A program made the position numbers and the translations under genes. DNA of 64,000 bases from Mucilaginibacter mali (GTDB taxonomy: Bacteria; Bacteroidota; Bacteroidia; Sphingobacteriales; Sphingobacteriaceae), in assembly GCF_013283875.1 (NCBI RefSeq), contig NZ_CP054139.1, positions 4,650,001 to 4,714,000 on the forward strand, read 5' to 3'. Shown in pieces: positions 43,724-52,826 of this stretch (its first letter is position 1; every line of letters starts with the position of its first letter). Under the pieces are notes generated by a model. It did not search any database, had not been told where the DNA came from, and worked only from the letters and a program-made list of their open reading frames with translations.

Positions 43724-44962
43724 TCAAAATATCTTCAGCGTCAGTACCGTAATATCATCAATAGGCTTGCCTTTTACCACCAAATTCAGGTGATCCATCA
43801 GCATTTGGTTAAACCGGTCGGGCGAGTGGTGGCCGTTGGCGATGACAAACTCGGTCAGCTTTTCCTCGTTCCATTGCTTGCTTTGCTCCACCTCGTAATC
43901 CATCAGGCCATCGGTATAATTGATAATTAGCGAACCTGGCTCTACATCCACCTCGCCCTGATTAATAAATGGCAGTTCTTCAAAGGCGCCTATCATGGTG
44001 GTACCCAGTTTTAGCGACATGGCCTCGCCATCGGCATAAAGGATAGAACGGTTATGGCCGGCATTAATATAATTCATCTTTCGGGTTTGCTGGTTATACT
44101 TGGCCAGGAACAGGGTGATAAACTTCTCGCCCCGGGTATTCTTGATCACGATATCGTTCAGCCGCTCGATAATGCTGGTCAGGTCATCATCAACCATGGC
44201 CCAGGCACGCAAACTGGCCTGAAAGTTGGCCATCAGCAGCGCTGCCGAGATACCTTTGCCCGATACATCGGCAATACACCAGATCAGTTCATGATCGTTC
44301 AGCCGCATAAAATCGTAATAATCGCCGCCGATATTTTGGTGAGGCAGGTATTTAGCGCCGATCTCTACGGCCGTATCGCGGTGCAGCTTTACAGGGATCA
44401 GCATATTCTGCACTTCCGATGCCAATTCCATTTCGCGTTGAAAACGCTCGGCTTGCAGGCGCTGGCGAAACAGCTTCTTATTTTGCAGGGCTACAATAAT
44501 GGCGTTTACCAACGTTTGGATAAAGGCCAGGTCGTTCTCCATCATCTCGGCGGTAGAATCGAAATCGCCGATGAGCATATAGGCCAGCGGCTTGGTTTTA
44601 TCGTAAAACGGGATGTAGTAAGTATAATCCTTCAGCAGGCCCTGGTTATGTTCGGCAAGCGATGTGGGTTGGCGGAATTTTTTAAGGCTGACACAGGCTT
44701 TCAGCAGTACGGGCAGCGTTTCGAAATGGCCTCCGTATTTGGAGATGCAGATAAAGCTGCCCTCTTTTTCTATCAGCAGGCGAAAGCGGCCTACGTTCAG
44801 TAAGCCCTGCAGGATAGACTCCATCATTTGGATGAGCACCGGCGTGGGCGAATTTTTATTAACTGCCCTGGTGATCTCCAACAAAGAGTTCAACTCCGAT
44901 TGCCGCTTGAGCAGCAACCCGATTAATTCATCTTCACCCTGATTTTGACCGGTATAATGCAT
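43724..44962 (-). CDS. SpoIIE/RsbU-type PP2C serine phosphatase with GAF-like sensor
   Basis: The 412-residue protein has a GAF-like N-terminal domain (about 35-170) and a helical linker ('RLQAERFQREMELASEVQNM'). A SpoIIE-type phosphatase domain follows: 'NIGGDYYDFMRLND' (metal Asp), 'IADVSGKGISAALLM', 'NYINAGHN' and 'IINYTDGLMDYE'. Such proteins dephosphorylate anti-sigma-factor antagonists in partner-switching pathways. No antagonist (STAS) or anti-sigma gene is adjacent, so the target lies elsewhere. Confidence 0.93.
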   Translation of the reverse strand: MHYTGQNQGEDELIGLLLKRQSELNSLLEITRAVNKNSPTPVLIQMMESILQGLLNVGRFRLLIEKEGSFICISKYGGHFETLPVLLKACVSLKKFRQPTSLAEHNQGLLKDYTYYIPFYDKTKPLAYMLIGDFDSTAEMMENDLAFIQTLVNAIIVALQNKKLFRQRLQAERFQREMELASEVQNMLIPVKLHRDTAVEIGAKYLPHQNIGGDYYDFMRLNDHELIWCIADVSGKGISAALLMANFQASLRAWAMVDDDLTSIIERLNDIVIKNTRGEKFITLFLAKYNQQTRKMNYINAGHNRSILYADGEAMSLKLGTTMIGAFEELPFINQGEVDVEPGSLIINYTDGLMDYEVEQSKQWNEEKLTEFVIANGHHSPDRFNQMLMDHLNLVVKGKPIDDITVLTLKIF

Positions 44963-45011
44963 TTAGGCGCTTTTCTTCGAAAAAAGCTTTTACTAAATTA
45001 ATAATTAATTT

Positions 45012-46223
45012 CTACAATCGCGCACTTTGGGATTTAATATCGAACGCGTCCCGAAGCCCAACGGTAACCAGGTTAAAGGCGTAAACCATCAGCATAATGG
45101 CCAATCCCGGCGCAAGGGCCAGGTAGGCCAGGTCCATGATAATATAGCCGTAATGCTCGCGGATCATGCTGCCCCAGGTAGGCATTGGCGGCTGCGCGCC
45201 AAAACCAAGGAAACTTAGGCCTGCCTCCAGCAATATAGCCGATGCGAAGTTGGATGATGCTAACACCAGTATCGGCCCTGTGATGTTAGGCAGGATATGC
45301 CGGGTAATAATGCGATAATTGTTAAAGCCCATGGCCCGGGCAGCTTCGATATATTCCACCTGCTTCAGCGCCATTACCTGTCCGCGCACTAATCTTGCAA
45401 CCTCTACCCACATACTTAAACCCACTGCTATAAAGATCTGCCAAAGCCCCTTACCCAACGCAAACGACAGGGCAATTACCAGCAACAATGCCGGCAGCGA
45501 CCACAGGATATTCATCACCCAACTCAGCACCGCGTCTATCTTACCGCCATAATAGCCTGCCGATGCACCTACCGAGATGCCGATAATTAAACTAATGATC
45601 ACCGCCATCAAACCTACCGATAGCGATACCCGGGCACCCAGTATCAACCTGCTTAACAGGTCGCGGCCGTACAGATCTGTACCCAGCAGGTAGGTTTTAT
45701 GTACGATGTTATCTTCAAAAAAACTTTTATACAGCTTATTGTAGGTTTGCTGATTATTGGCCATTACCAACACTTGCCGGCCGGGTAGTTTTATACTTAC
45801 CTGCCCTTTGCTATAAATTGGTTTTTGCCCATAATACACTTCAAATACGTTGTAGGCATGGCGTTCGGGCTTGTCTTCGGCACCAATATACTCGCCAACT
45901 ATTACCGAATCTTTGCTGAAATTGCAAAAAGTGATTGGCAGGATAGTATAATAATTGGGCTGTCCCGACCATAGCTTTTGGAAAATGTTAACCGTATCTA
46001 TCGGGTTGCTTTTGCGGATGCGCAATAACATGAACTTGCTGCCCGGGGTTTTCAGGCTCATCTGCAAAACCATGTCGTTAGCCTGCGGGGTGCTATCCGG
46101 CATAACGAGATACCCCAATATAGCGATAATTACCGAGATTATGATGAAAAAAAATCCACCCATGGCCAGCTTATTACGCCTGAACGAGCGCAACGCGCGT
46201 TGGGTGGGGGTTAGTTCGGCCAT
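45012..46223 (-). CDS. ABC transporter permease of the OppC/DppC type
   Basis: The 403-residue permease has one N-terminal helix (about 20-40) and an extended periplasmic insert of roughly 150 residues (45-190). The transport core has five helices and the EAA loop 'EAARAMGFNNYRIITRHILP'. The insert makes it longer than E. coli OppC (about 300 residues), a variant seen in Bacteroidota. It should form a heterodimer with an OppB-type permease and bind peptide or nickel loaded from a lipoprotein. No ATPase, OppB or binding protein is nearby. Confidence 0.92.
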   Translation of the reverse strand: MAELTPTQRALRSFRRNKLAMGGFFFIIISVIIAILGYLVMPDSTPQANDMVLQMSLKTPGSKFMLLRIRKSNPIDTVNIFQKLWSGQPNYYTILPITFCNFSKDSVIVGEYIGAEDKPERHAYNVFEVYYGQKPIYSKGQVSIKLPGRQVLVMANNQQTYNKLYKSFFEDNIVHKTYLLGTDLYGRDLLSRLILGARVSLSVGLMAVIISLIIGISVGASAGYYGGKIDAVLSWVMNILWSLPALLLVIALSFALGKGLWQIFIAVGLSMWVEVARLVRGQVMALKQVEYIEAARAMGFNNYRIITRHILPNITGPILVLASSNFASAILLEAGLSFLGFGAQPPMPTWGSMIREHYGYIIMDLAYLALAPGLAIMLMVYAFNLVTVGLRDAFDIKSQSARL

Positions 46224-46329
46224 TAGCTAAGTGGAAAGTATTAAGTTAAAAGTAAAAAGTCCGTTGGCTAATATACGTATTAGCATTACCCCCGACTATC
46301 ACACCGAAAAAAATTGAGTAATTAAGCTT

Positions 46330-46983
46330 TTAATTTCCCACCGGCATCTCGTTCAACTCACTTGGCGTCATTTTTTTGTATCCCGGCGGCGCGACGAAAA
46401 TCCCGGCGGGCACCGGTTCGTAACGGATCTCCTTGAACGATGTTTCGGTCACCATACCATTTTGATTGATGCTGAAACGCAGCGGAGTACCAAACTCGGG
46501 CTTGAACATAGCCGTAAGGTAATTGGGGGGCACCTCAATATCATGGGTAAACCAGGCGCTGGTAGTATCGCCGCTGAATTTGTTTTTCATGATATACTGC
46601 TGAGCGGCATAACCGGCTATCTTTAAATCGGTGCGGCCCCTGGTAAACTCGTAAAGCGACATGTCGGGTAGTTCCTTTTTCTGCTCCTCTAAACTATACT
46701 GCACCTGGAAGCGCTTCATACCCGACTTCAGCAGGCAAAGCAAATACCCGGTTGGGTGGTAGGTGATCATCGTGGTCGATTCTTCGTCGGTGCCCTGTAC
46801 GCTGGCTACCGAATCGCCTTTAAAGTAAGCGTGCGCGTGCTTAGGCAGGTAGGCGGCAAAGCTGGTCAGACTGTCGGGTAACTGGTACGATAGCTGGTAG
46901 GTAATTACGCCCTCCTTCTTTTTATCGCTGCAGGCGCTTAACATAACGGCGCAAACGGCCATCAACAAAAAAACTTTTTTCAT
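46330..46983 (-). CDS. Predicted lipoprotein, unknown function
   Basis: The 217-residue protein has a lipobox MLSAC (C18) followed by a charged SDKKKEG stretch. The mature part is beta-rich and contains 'LKIAGYAAQQYIMKN' and 'TAWFTHDIEVPPNY'-like strands, resembling GLPGLI/DUF4412-type outer-membrane lipoproteins. That resemblance is weak. It lies 106 bp upstream of the ABC permease on the same strand and could be co-transcribed. Confidence 0.65.
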   Translation of the reverse strand: MKKVFLLMAVCAVMLSACSDKKKEGVITYQLSYQLPDSLTSFAAYLPKHAHAYFKGDSVASVQGTDEESTTMITYHPTGYLLCLLKSGMKRFQVQYSLEEQKKELPDMSLYEFTRGRTDLKIAGYAAQQYIMKNKFSGDTTSAWFTHDIEVPPNYLTAMFKPEFGTPLRFSINQNGMVTETSFKEIRYEPVPAGIFVAPPGYKKMTPSELNEMPVGN

Positions 46984-47108
46984 GGTGATGCAAAAGTACG
47001 GTTTTGATGGGGTTAATGGTAATCGGGTAACGCATAGAAAGCGTTGGTCGGTGCGATTCGCCTCTTTTGAGAGACTATTATGTTGGCTCCTCTTTTTGTA
47101 AGTATAAT

Positions 47109-47164
47109 TTTGTCATTTCTCTTTCGCGCCATCGCTCTTCCCCCATAGTTCGTCGAAATAACAA
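47109..47164. repeat. Fragment of palindromic repeat R2
   Basis: The ends TTGTCATTTC and GTCGAAATAACAA match the outer arms of R2, but the inner stem is missing. It lies in a 299-bp gap between divergent genes that otherwise shows no gene. Confidence 0.5.
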
Positions 47165-47282
47165 GTTGGTAAGATGCATATGCACGATTATCAATCCGCA
47201 ACGCCAAACACTTATCCCTTTACGTTGTAATATAACCGCATAGCACAATCTCAGTTATTATAATATTTCGCATCTTGCAGTA

Positions 47283-48629
47283 ATGGCGATCAAAAAACTC
47301 CCTTTAGGCAAACAACTGGCTTACGCGTCGGGGATGATCGGCTGGAGTATCATGACCAATATTGTTTTGGTGATGCTCACCTACTTTTACCTGCCGCCAA
47401 ACAATTCGGGGCTTACGCCCTTGCTGCCGCAGTTGCTGCTGTTCGGGCTGATCAATGTACTTTCACTTATCCAGGTTTCGGGGCGCTTTGTAGATGCTTT
47501 GTTCGATCCCTTTATCGCCTCGCTGAGCGACAAAAGCGAGAACAAGGCCGGTCGCCGCATCCCGTTTATGAAATGGGCCATCCTGCCCTCGGTAGTTTTT
47601 TGCTGCCTGATTTTTTGCCCGGTTACCAAAGGCGAAAGCGTTTACAATGCCATGGGGCTAACCATCGCGCTGCTGCTCTTTTTCATGAGCCTTACCAGTT
47701 ATATCATCCCCTACAATGCACTGCTTCCCGAGCTCACCAGTACATCGGTAGAAAAGGTGAAGCTGTCATCGTACCAACAGGTGGGTTTTGTTTTAGGGAT
47801 GATCATTGCCGGACTGGTGAACAACTATGCCAGCTTTGTGCAAAACACCTTCCATTTTGCCGATGCTGATCTGGCCGTACAATACACCATTTGGGGCCTT
47901 TGCTGTTTTGCCGGGTTGATGATGCTGATCCCGGTGCTAACCATTAACGAAAGGCAGTATTCTGACAGCAAACCATCGCACCTGCCCCTGCTGCCTGCAA
48001 TTAAAAAAACATTCAGCAACCGTAATTTCAAGTATTACCTCATATCCGATTTTTCCTACTACATGGCGCTCAGCATTATATCCAGCGGGTTGATGTATTT
48101 TGTTACCGTGCTCCTTAAACTGCACGAAACGCAGGGCGGCATTATGATGGGGGTAATGGTGCTAACCTCGCTGCTTTTTTACCCACTCATTATCTATCTT
48201 TCTAAAACAATCGGTAAGAAACCCATCGTAATGTTCTCGTTCGGCTTGTTGAGCTTGATCTTCGCGACGATATTCTTCTTAGGTAAATTCCCGGTATCGG
48301 CCAAGGTGCAATTATACGCACTGGCTTTGGCAGCATCATTTCCGCTAGCATCGCTGGGGATACTCCCCAACGCCATCCTTGCCGAAATTGCCGAACGCGA
48401 AGCCAAACTAACCGGCGAAAACCGCGAGGGCATGTTTTTCGCCGTAAAATACCTGTTTGTAAAACTGGGGCAAACACTTGGGATAGCGCTGTTTACCTTC
48501 CTCACCATTTACGGTAAAGACCCGGGGAATGATTACGGCTTGCGGATGAACGGCATCTGCGGTTTTGTGCTGTGCTTTTTGGCTTTGCTGATATTTGGGC
48601 GTTTTAAGGAGAGACGGGTGAGGGGATAA
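47283..48629 (+). CDS. MFS transporter of the glycoside-pentoside-hexuronide (GPH) type
   Basis: The 448-residue protein has about twelve hydrophobic helices and the GPH/MelB-like N-terminus 'LPLGKQLAYASGMIGWSIMT'. Its 'VDALFDPFIASLSDKSENKA' followed by 'GRRIPFMKW' is the family signature loop (D-x-x-x-D-P with a charged GRR-x-P). It probably imports a sugar or glycoside by cation symport. It is monocistronic, followed by repeat R1. Confidence 0.92.
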   Translation: MAIKKLPLGKQLAYASGMIGWSIMTNIVLVMLTYFYLPPNNSGLTPLLPQLLLFGLINVLSLIQVSGRFVDALFDPFIASLSDKSENKAGRRIPFMKWAILPSVVFCCLIFCPVTKGESVYNAMGLTIALLLFFMSLTSYIIPYNALLPELTSTSVEKVKLSSYQQVGFVLGMIIAGLVNNYASFVQNTFHFADADLAVQYTIWGLCCFAGLMMLIPVLTINERQYSDSKPSHLPLLPAIKKTFSNRNFKYYLISDFSYYMALSIISSGLMYFVTVLLKLHETQGGIMMGVMVLTSLLFYPLIIYLSKTIGKKPIVMFSFGLLSLIFATIFFLGKFPVSAKVQLYALALAASFPLASLGILPNAILAEIAEREAKLTGENREGMFFAVKYLFVKLGQTLGIALFTFLTIYGKDPGNDYGLRMNGICGFVLCFLALLIFGRFKERRVRG

Positions 48630-48633
48630 TAGT

Positions 48634-48777
48634 GGCAATTTAACCACAAAGGACGCAAAGAAATAACAAGCCTATTAACACAAAGATCACAAAGCCTTAG
48701 GTTAGCCATAAAAGCTTATTTCTTTCTTTGTGAACTTTGTGAAAAAAACTTTGTGTCCTTTGTGGTTAAATAACCTC
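48634..48777. repeat. Dispersed inverted repeat R1, copy c
   Basis: The left arm GGCAATTTAACCACAAAGG and right arm CCTTTGTGGTTAAATAACC are complementary with one mismatch. It lies between the convergent MFS and methyltransferase genes. Confidence 0.78.
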
Positions 48778-48795
48778 CAACGCCATCCCCAACAC

Positions 48796-50034
48796 CTACC
48801 GCTCAATATTATTCGGCCTTGCATACGTCAGCTGCATTACATTGATGTTGCGCATGGCAAAGGCGGCTTCGCAATAGCAAAGGTAATAGTTCCACTTACG
48901 GATGAAGCGCTCGTCGAAACCCAGCGATCGCACGGTTGGCAGGTTGGCGTTGAAGCGGTCGTACCATAGCTTCAGGGTGCGGGCATAATCAAGGCCAATA
49001 TCCTTCAGATCAACCATGGTCATATCGCCGCTGCGGTTGATGGCGGCGTTGATAGCCGCTACCGATGGCAGCAGCGAACCCGGGAAAATGTGCTTCTGGA
49101 TCCAATCGACACCCTTGCGCAGGTTTTCGTACCGGCAATCTGGACTGGTAATTACCTGCAAAGCCAGGATGCCGTTTTTCTTCAGCAATTCGTGGCAGCG
49201 GCGAAAGTATTGGTCCAGGTAATCGTGCCCGACGGCTTCCAGCATCTCTACCGAAACGATCTTATCAAATTGGCCCTCCATGTGCCGATAATCCTTCATT
49301 AATATCTGTACACGGTCGCTTAAGCCGGCAGCTTCCACCCGTTCACGGGCCAGTTTCAATTGTTCTTCGGATATGGTAAGCGATGTTACCTTGCAGCCAT
49401 AAGTTTTTGCCATGTAGATGGCATTGCCACCCCATCCGCTGCCAATCTCCAAAACATGGTCGGCAGGTTTTAAATGCAGCTGACGGCAAAGGCGTTCGTA
49501 CTTGGCATATTGGGCCTCTTCCAGCGTAAGGCCATCCTTATAAAAGTAGGCGCTGGAATAGGTCATGGTTGGGTCCAGGAAGCTGGCGAAGAAATCGTTG
49601 TTCAGATCGTAATGCTCGGATATGTTTTTGCGCGATCCGTCAAGCGTATTAGCACGCTTACTATGGTATAACTTATTGAACCACTTCAGCAGGTTAAGGC
49701 CCAGCGCCTGCGCCTTACTGCCCGATACGCCCGGGGCGTTATCTAAATTCAGCAGCACCCATTTGATGACGTTGGTAATGTTATCGGTTTCCCAAAGGCC
49801 ATCTACATACGCCTCGCCAAAGCCAATATCGCCATACAGTATTACACGCTTATAAAACTCGTTATCGGTAATGCTGATGCGGGCCGAAATGTTGCCCTCG
49901 CCGGTCCCCAGGGTAAAAGCCGCACCGTCTGCCAGGGTAAGATGAAGCGTGCCTTTGCTCATGCGGGCCAGGGCCTTCAATACAACATCCTGGTAGAGGC
50001 TGCTTTTTTTAACGAGGGTAAGTGTGTCGGACAT
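48796..50034 (-). CDS. Cyclopropane-fatty-acid synthase-like SAM methyltransferase
   Basis: The 412-residue protein is a Cfa/CmaA family methyltransferase: N-terminal acyl-binding region (1-130), SAM motif 'VLEIGSGWGGNAIYMAKTYG', 'CKVTSLTISEEQLKLARERV' and 'DKIVSVEMLEAVGHDYLDQY'. It probably adds a methylene from SAM across a phospholipid acyl double bond. It lies 71 bp after the DUF1365 gene on the same strand. DUF1365 and Cfa-like genes commonly pair in lipid-modification operons, often with a flavin oxidoreductase that is absent here. Confidence 0.92.
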   Translation of the reverse strand: MSDTLTLVKKSSLYQDVVLKALARMSKGTLHLTLADGAAFTLGTGEGNISARISITDNEFYKRVILYGDIGFGEAYVDGLWETDNITNVIKWVLLNLDNAPGVSGSKAQALGLNLLKWFNKLYHSKRANTLDGSRKNISEHYDLNNDFFASFLDPTMTYSSAYFYKDGLTLEEAQYAKYERLCRQLHLKPADHVLEIGSGWGGNAIYMAKTYGCKVTSLTISEEQLKLARERVEAAGLSDRVQILMKDYRHMEGQFDKIVSVEMLEAVGHDYLDQYFRRCHELLKKNGILALQVITSPDCRYENLRKGVDWIQKHIFPGSLLPSVAAINAAINRSGDMTMVDLKDIGLDYARTLKLWYDRFNANLPTVRSLGFDERFIRKWNYYLCYCEAAFAMRNINVMQLTYARPNNIER

Positions 50035-50104
50035 GGCTAATTGGTAAACTTAATTTAACATATGTACGAGGATTGTTTGCGATAAAGTTTTCAGGTTGTA
50101 CGTT

Positions 50105-50920
50105 TTAGTTACTACCATACGGGCGATAAACATCGCGCTGTAATTGTTTGTTTGCCTCCTTTTTATGGAAGGGCAGTTTTTTAAGCCAAAGTTTCAGCGC
50201 CTGCCAATGGATCAGTCCGATGACCTGTAGGGTGATAAGCGGAAAGCTGAAGAAGTATTGTAACAGCTTGCCATCGGTTAGTGGTACGCGGTTGCCATTC
50301 AGCGTGCTGATAAAAAAGCGGGTACCGTCATTTTTAAAATCATCAATACGGATATTCAGTTTCTCGCCCGGGATCTCCAGGTTAAAATCGAAATTGGTAT
50401 CCATATCAATAAATGGCGATACGTAAAAATATTTGGTGGTATTGAGGTGGAAGTGATCACCGTTACGGGTATCGCCGCCCAGGAAATAAGGCTTCATCTC
50501 GCGGAAGGTATTGCACACTTCCACAATGGAGCAAACCACCTCATCCTGCTCGTTATAGCAAAAGTAAAACGATACCGGGTTAAACTGGTAGCCCAGGGTA
50601 CACAAATTGGTGAGTAGCATAATGCGGCCATTGCCGATATCTACGCCGTTATGCTTTAGATAATCATTAATATGCTGCCTTACATTTTTAGAGGCATCGG
50701 GATTTTCCTTAGGCAGTTGCAGGTGGTCCTTATCCCGAAAGTTGAACAGGTTGAATTTGTTACGGCTCACCCAGCGCAGGCGATGACTAAGGGTATCTAT
50801 CTCGTCCAGATCGAGATAAAACATAAACACGTTGTAGTGGAAGCTGTGTTTTTTAGGCTCCAGCCGGTGGTGCATTACCCGCGCCTTGTATAAGCATGAA
50901 TTGATAGCCGATGCTGCCAT
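50105..50920 (-). CDS. DUF1365 family protein
   Basis: From the ATG at 50920 (271 residues) the motif 'SCLYKARVMHHRLEPKKHSF' with 'HYNVFMFYLDLDEI' is the DUF1365 N-terminal signature. 'TNLCTLGYQFNPVSFYFCYN' is its central block. An earlier frame start at 50977 would run into repeat R2 and is less likely. The family's enzymatic role is unknown, but gene neighbourhoods link it to membrane-lipid cyclopropanation or similar. It is co-directional with the Cfa-like gene. Confidence 0.9.
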   Translation of the reverse strand: MAASAINSCLYKARVMHHRLEPKKHSFHYNVFMFYLDLDEIDTLSHRLRWVSRNKFNLFNFRDKDHLQLPKENPDASKNVRQHINDYLKHNGVDIGNGRIMLLTNLCTLGYQFNPVSFYFCYNEQDEVVCSIVEVCNTFREMKPYFLGGDTRNGDHFHLNTTKYFYVSPFIDMDTNFDFNLEIPGEKLNIRIDDFKNDGTRFFISTLNGNRVPLTDGKLLQYFFSFPLITLQVIGLIHWQALKLWLKKLPFHKKEANKQLQRDVYRPYGSN

Positions 50921-50977
50921 AATACAAGATACGGAAATACCGGGGGTTTGGATGGGAGGAGCATCCCTTATAACCAC

Positions 50978-51113
50978 TTGTCATTTCGAACGAACCGCAG
51001 GGGTTATGTGCGGGGGGGTGAGGAGAAATCTTATACGGCACGCTTATCGCATGTATAAGATTTCTCTTTCGCCCCATTCTCACTCATCCCCCCATGCTCT
51101 ATCGAAATGACAA
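50978..51113. repeat. Dispersed palindromic repeat R2, copy d
   Basis: The outer arms TTGTCATTTCGA and TCGAAATGACAA and inner arms AGAAATCTTATACG and GTATAAGATTTCT form a nested hairpin. It lies between the glutaminyl cyclase stop and the DUF1365 gene. Confidence 0.8.
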
Positions 51114-51131
51114 ACTGTAGTTAAAGCTTGC

Positions 51132-52208
51132 TTATTTCTTCACCAGCTTAATCTGGTACAGGTGCGGCCATTTTTTGCCGGTAACAAACAGGCGCTTGCC
51201 TTGCGCGTCCCAGGCTATACCGTTAAATACCTTATCCTCGCTGTTAAAATCTGCGGGGCGGTCATTTAGCGGCCACAGGCTGGTCATATCGGCGTGTTGA
51301 AGCACGGCACCTGTTTTAGGGTCTATCACCAGGATATCGTTTGTGGTGTAAACGTTGGCGTACAGCTTGCCGTCTATCATCTCCAGTTCGTTTACCTGCG
51401 TTTTTTGCTCCTTGTTATCGCAAACATCAATATAGCCCTGCGCCTTATAGGTATCCTTATTCAGGTACCAAATGCGGTTGGTGCTGTCGTCAAGATACAG
51501 CTGTTTACCATCAAAGCACATGCCCCAGCCCTCTTTACCCACATTATTGGTGAAGGTATTCAGTAGTTTAAAGGTGTTTTTATCGTAAACGTAACCTATC
51601 TTTTCGGTATAGGTCATCATAATCAGTTTATCGCCAACAATGGAGATACCCTCGTTAAACACTTTGGGGTCGCCGTTTACCAGCTTTATTACTTTTCCGG
51701 TGTTCAGGTCAACCTTACGCAGGCTGCTTTGGCCAGCGCCTTCGCCAACGCGACCACCATCGCTTTCGTATAACACACCATCCTGATACAGCAGGCCTTC
51801 GGTATAGCTGGCGGTATCATGAGGGAACACCTTCTCTACCACAAAGCTTAGCTCTTCGGGCGCCTTGGCGGCGTATACCAAAAAGTTGGTAGCCACATCA
51901 ATGCTTTTGCCGCCCTGGTACATTTTGGCTGTAACCGAACGCGATCCCATCTTCATGCTGTCGGTCTTCAGTATAAATGCAGCCGAATCCTTTACCGCGC
52001 CAACTCTAACAGAATCTAACAGGAACACTACCGAATCGGGCTTCATATCGCCGGGATAGTGCAGCTTCAGTTCCACCGGCTGACCAGCGTTGTAGCTTTT
52101 GCCCGTTTCCGGACTAACAGTTATGCCCTGGCCGCCTTTATCATTGTCTCTACAGCTATAGGCGAGGATGGCGATAAGGGAGAGGGATAGTATGGTTAGT
52201 TTTTTCAT
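51132..52208 (-). CDS. Glutaminyl-peptide cyclotransferase (beta-propeller type) lipoprotein
   Basis: The 358-residue protein has a lipobox (LAYSC, C19). An N-terminal Ig-like beta domain (about 25-115) precedes a five-bladed propeller of the Glu_cyclase_2 (plant-type) family, with 'VFPHDTASYTEGLLYQDGVL' and 'YESDGGRVGEGAGQSSLRKV' matching the active-site region, and 'ELEMIDGKLYANVYTTNDIL'. It converts N-terminal glutamine of peptides to pyroglutamate, probably on the outer face of a membrane. Confidence 0.93.
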   Translation of the reverse strand: MKKLTILSLSLIAILAYSCRDNDKGGQGITVSPETGKSYNAGQPVELKLHYPGDMKPDSVVFLLDSVRVGAVKDSAAFILKTDSMKMGSRSVTAKMYQGGKSIDVATNFLVYAAKAPEELSFVVEKVFPHDTASYTEGLLYQDGVLYESDGGRVGEGAGQSSLRKVDLNTGKVIKLVNGDPKVFNEGISIVGDKLIMMTYTEKIGYVYDKNTFKLLNTFTNNVGKEGWGMCFDGKQLYLDDSTNRIWYLNKDTYKAQGYIDVCDNKEQKTQVNELEMIDGKLYANVYTTNDILVIDPKTGAVLQHADMTSLWPLNDRPADFNSEDKVFNGIAWDAQGKRLFVTGKKWPHLYQIKLVKK

Positions 52209-52220
52209 TTTTGTTTTGAT

Positions 52221-52280
52221 GGTGATGATTTAACCACAAAGGACACTAAGAGTTTTCACAAAGCGCGCAAAGGGGGACGC
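52221..52280. repeat. Half copy of inverted repeat R1
   Basis: TTTAACCACAAAGGACACTA matches the R1 left arm, followed by a partial CACAAAGCGCGCAAAGG interior; the right arm is missing. It directly precedes the glutaminyl cyclase start codon region on the minus strand, so it may separate that gene from its promoter. Confidence 0.6.
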
Positions 52281-52405
52281 TTCAAATATAATTGTATTAT
52301 GGGATATACAAAATAAGTAGATTGTCATTATGCCCTACATCCCTCGTCATGCTGAGTTTTCTAATACCGACGGTCTATAAGGCTGTAATGACATTAAAAG
52401 ATATT

Positions 52406-52720
52406 GTCATTGCGAGCGATAGCGCGGCAATCCCATAGGATGATCGGTTGTGCTTTTATTAATGTTGGTCTGCTCATAGCCGCAGGGGCCTACTACTTTT
52501 TTCTTGAAAAAAAAGTAGCAAAAATTCAAGACAGCAAAAATGCTTCCTTTTCCGCACAGGCCTTTGCCCAGCAAATCGTGCAGAATCACGGGCTGAACCT
52601 TGATGCCCCGCTTCGCACCCGCAAGTCCACGCTTCAGCACCAAGCTAATGCCCCTTCCGCCCACAGGCCACCATGTTCTGCCCGCTTTCACCCGGAAGCT
52701 CTTTTGCTGTCGGAAAAACA
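52406..52720 (+). repeat. Structured dispersed repeat R5, copy B
   Basis: It begins GTCATTGCGAGCGATAGCGC, then the shared box GTCTGCTCATAGCCGCAGGG. The hairpin CTACTTTTTT (52493-52502) pairs with AAAAAAGTAG (52509-52518) over 10 bp; its loop CTTGAA (52503-52508) is complementary to TTCAAG at 52525-52530. The following 'ACAGCAAAAATGC' box and the CTGCCCGCTTTC segment (about 52678) match copy C. The region between 52281 and 52405 shows no gene. Confidence 0.8.
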
Positions 52721-52725
52721 AACAT

Positions 52726-52809
52726 GTCATGGGTAACGATAGCGAAGGATCCCAAACTATGCCTGCTCGTTCTGCTAATCGGGGATGCTTCGCTATCGCT
52801 CAGCATGAC
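52726..52809. repeat. Palindromic repeat with GATAGCGAAG arms
   Basis: GATAGCGAAG (near 52738) pairs with CTTCGCTATC (near 52789), inside GTCATG and GCATGAC ends. It belongs to the GTCATGCTGAGCGATAG type of repeat and directly follows R5 copy B, ending 18 bp before the YraN stop. Confidence 0.6.
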
Positions 52810-52826
52810 GGTATGAATAATGGTGG

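Noticed and set aside
13434..51113. CRISPR array
   Set aside because: The repeats are palindromic, dispersed over tens of kilobases and not regularly spaced; no cas genes were seen.
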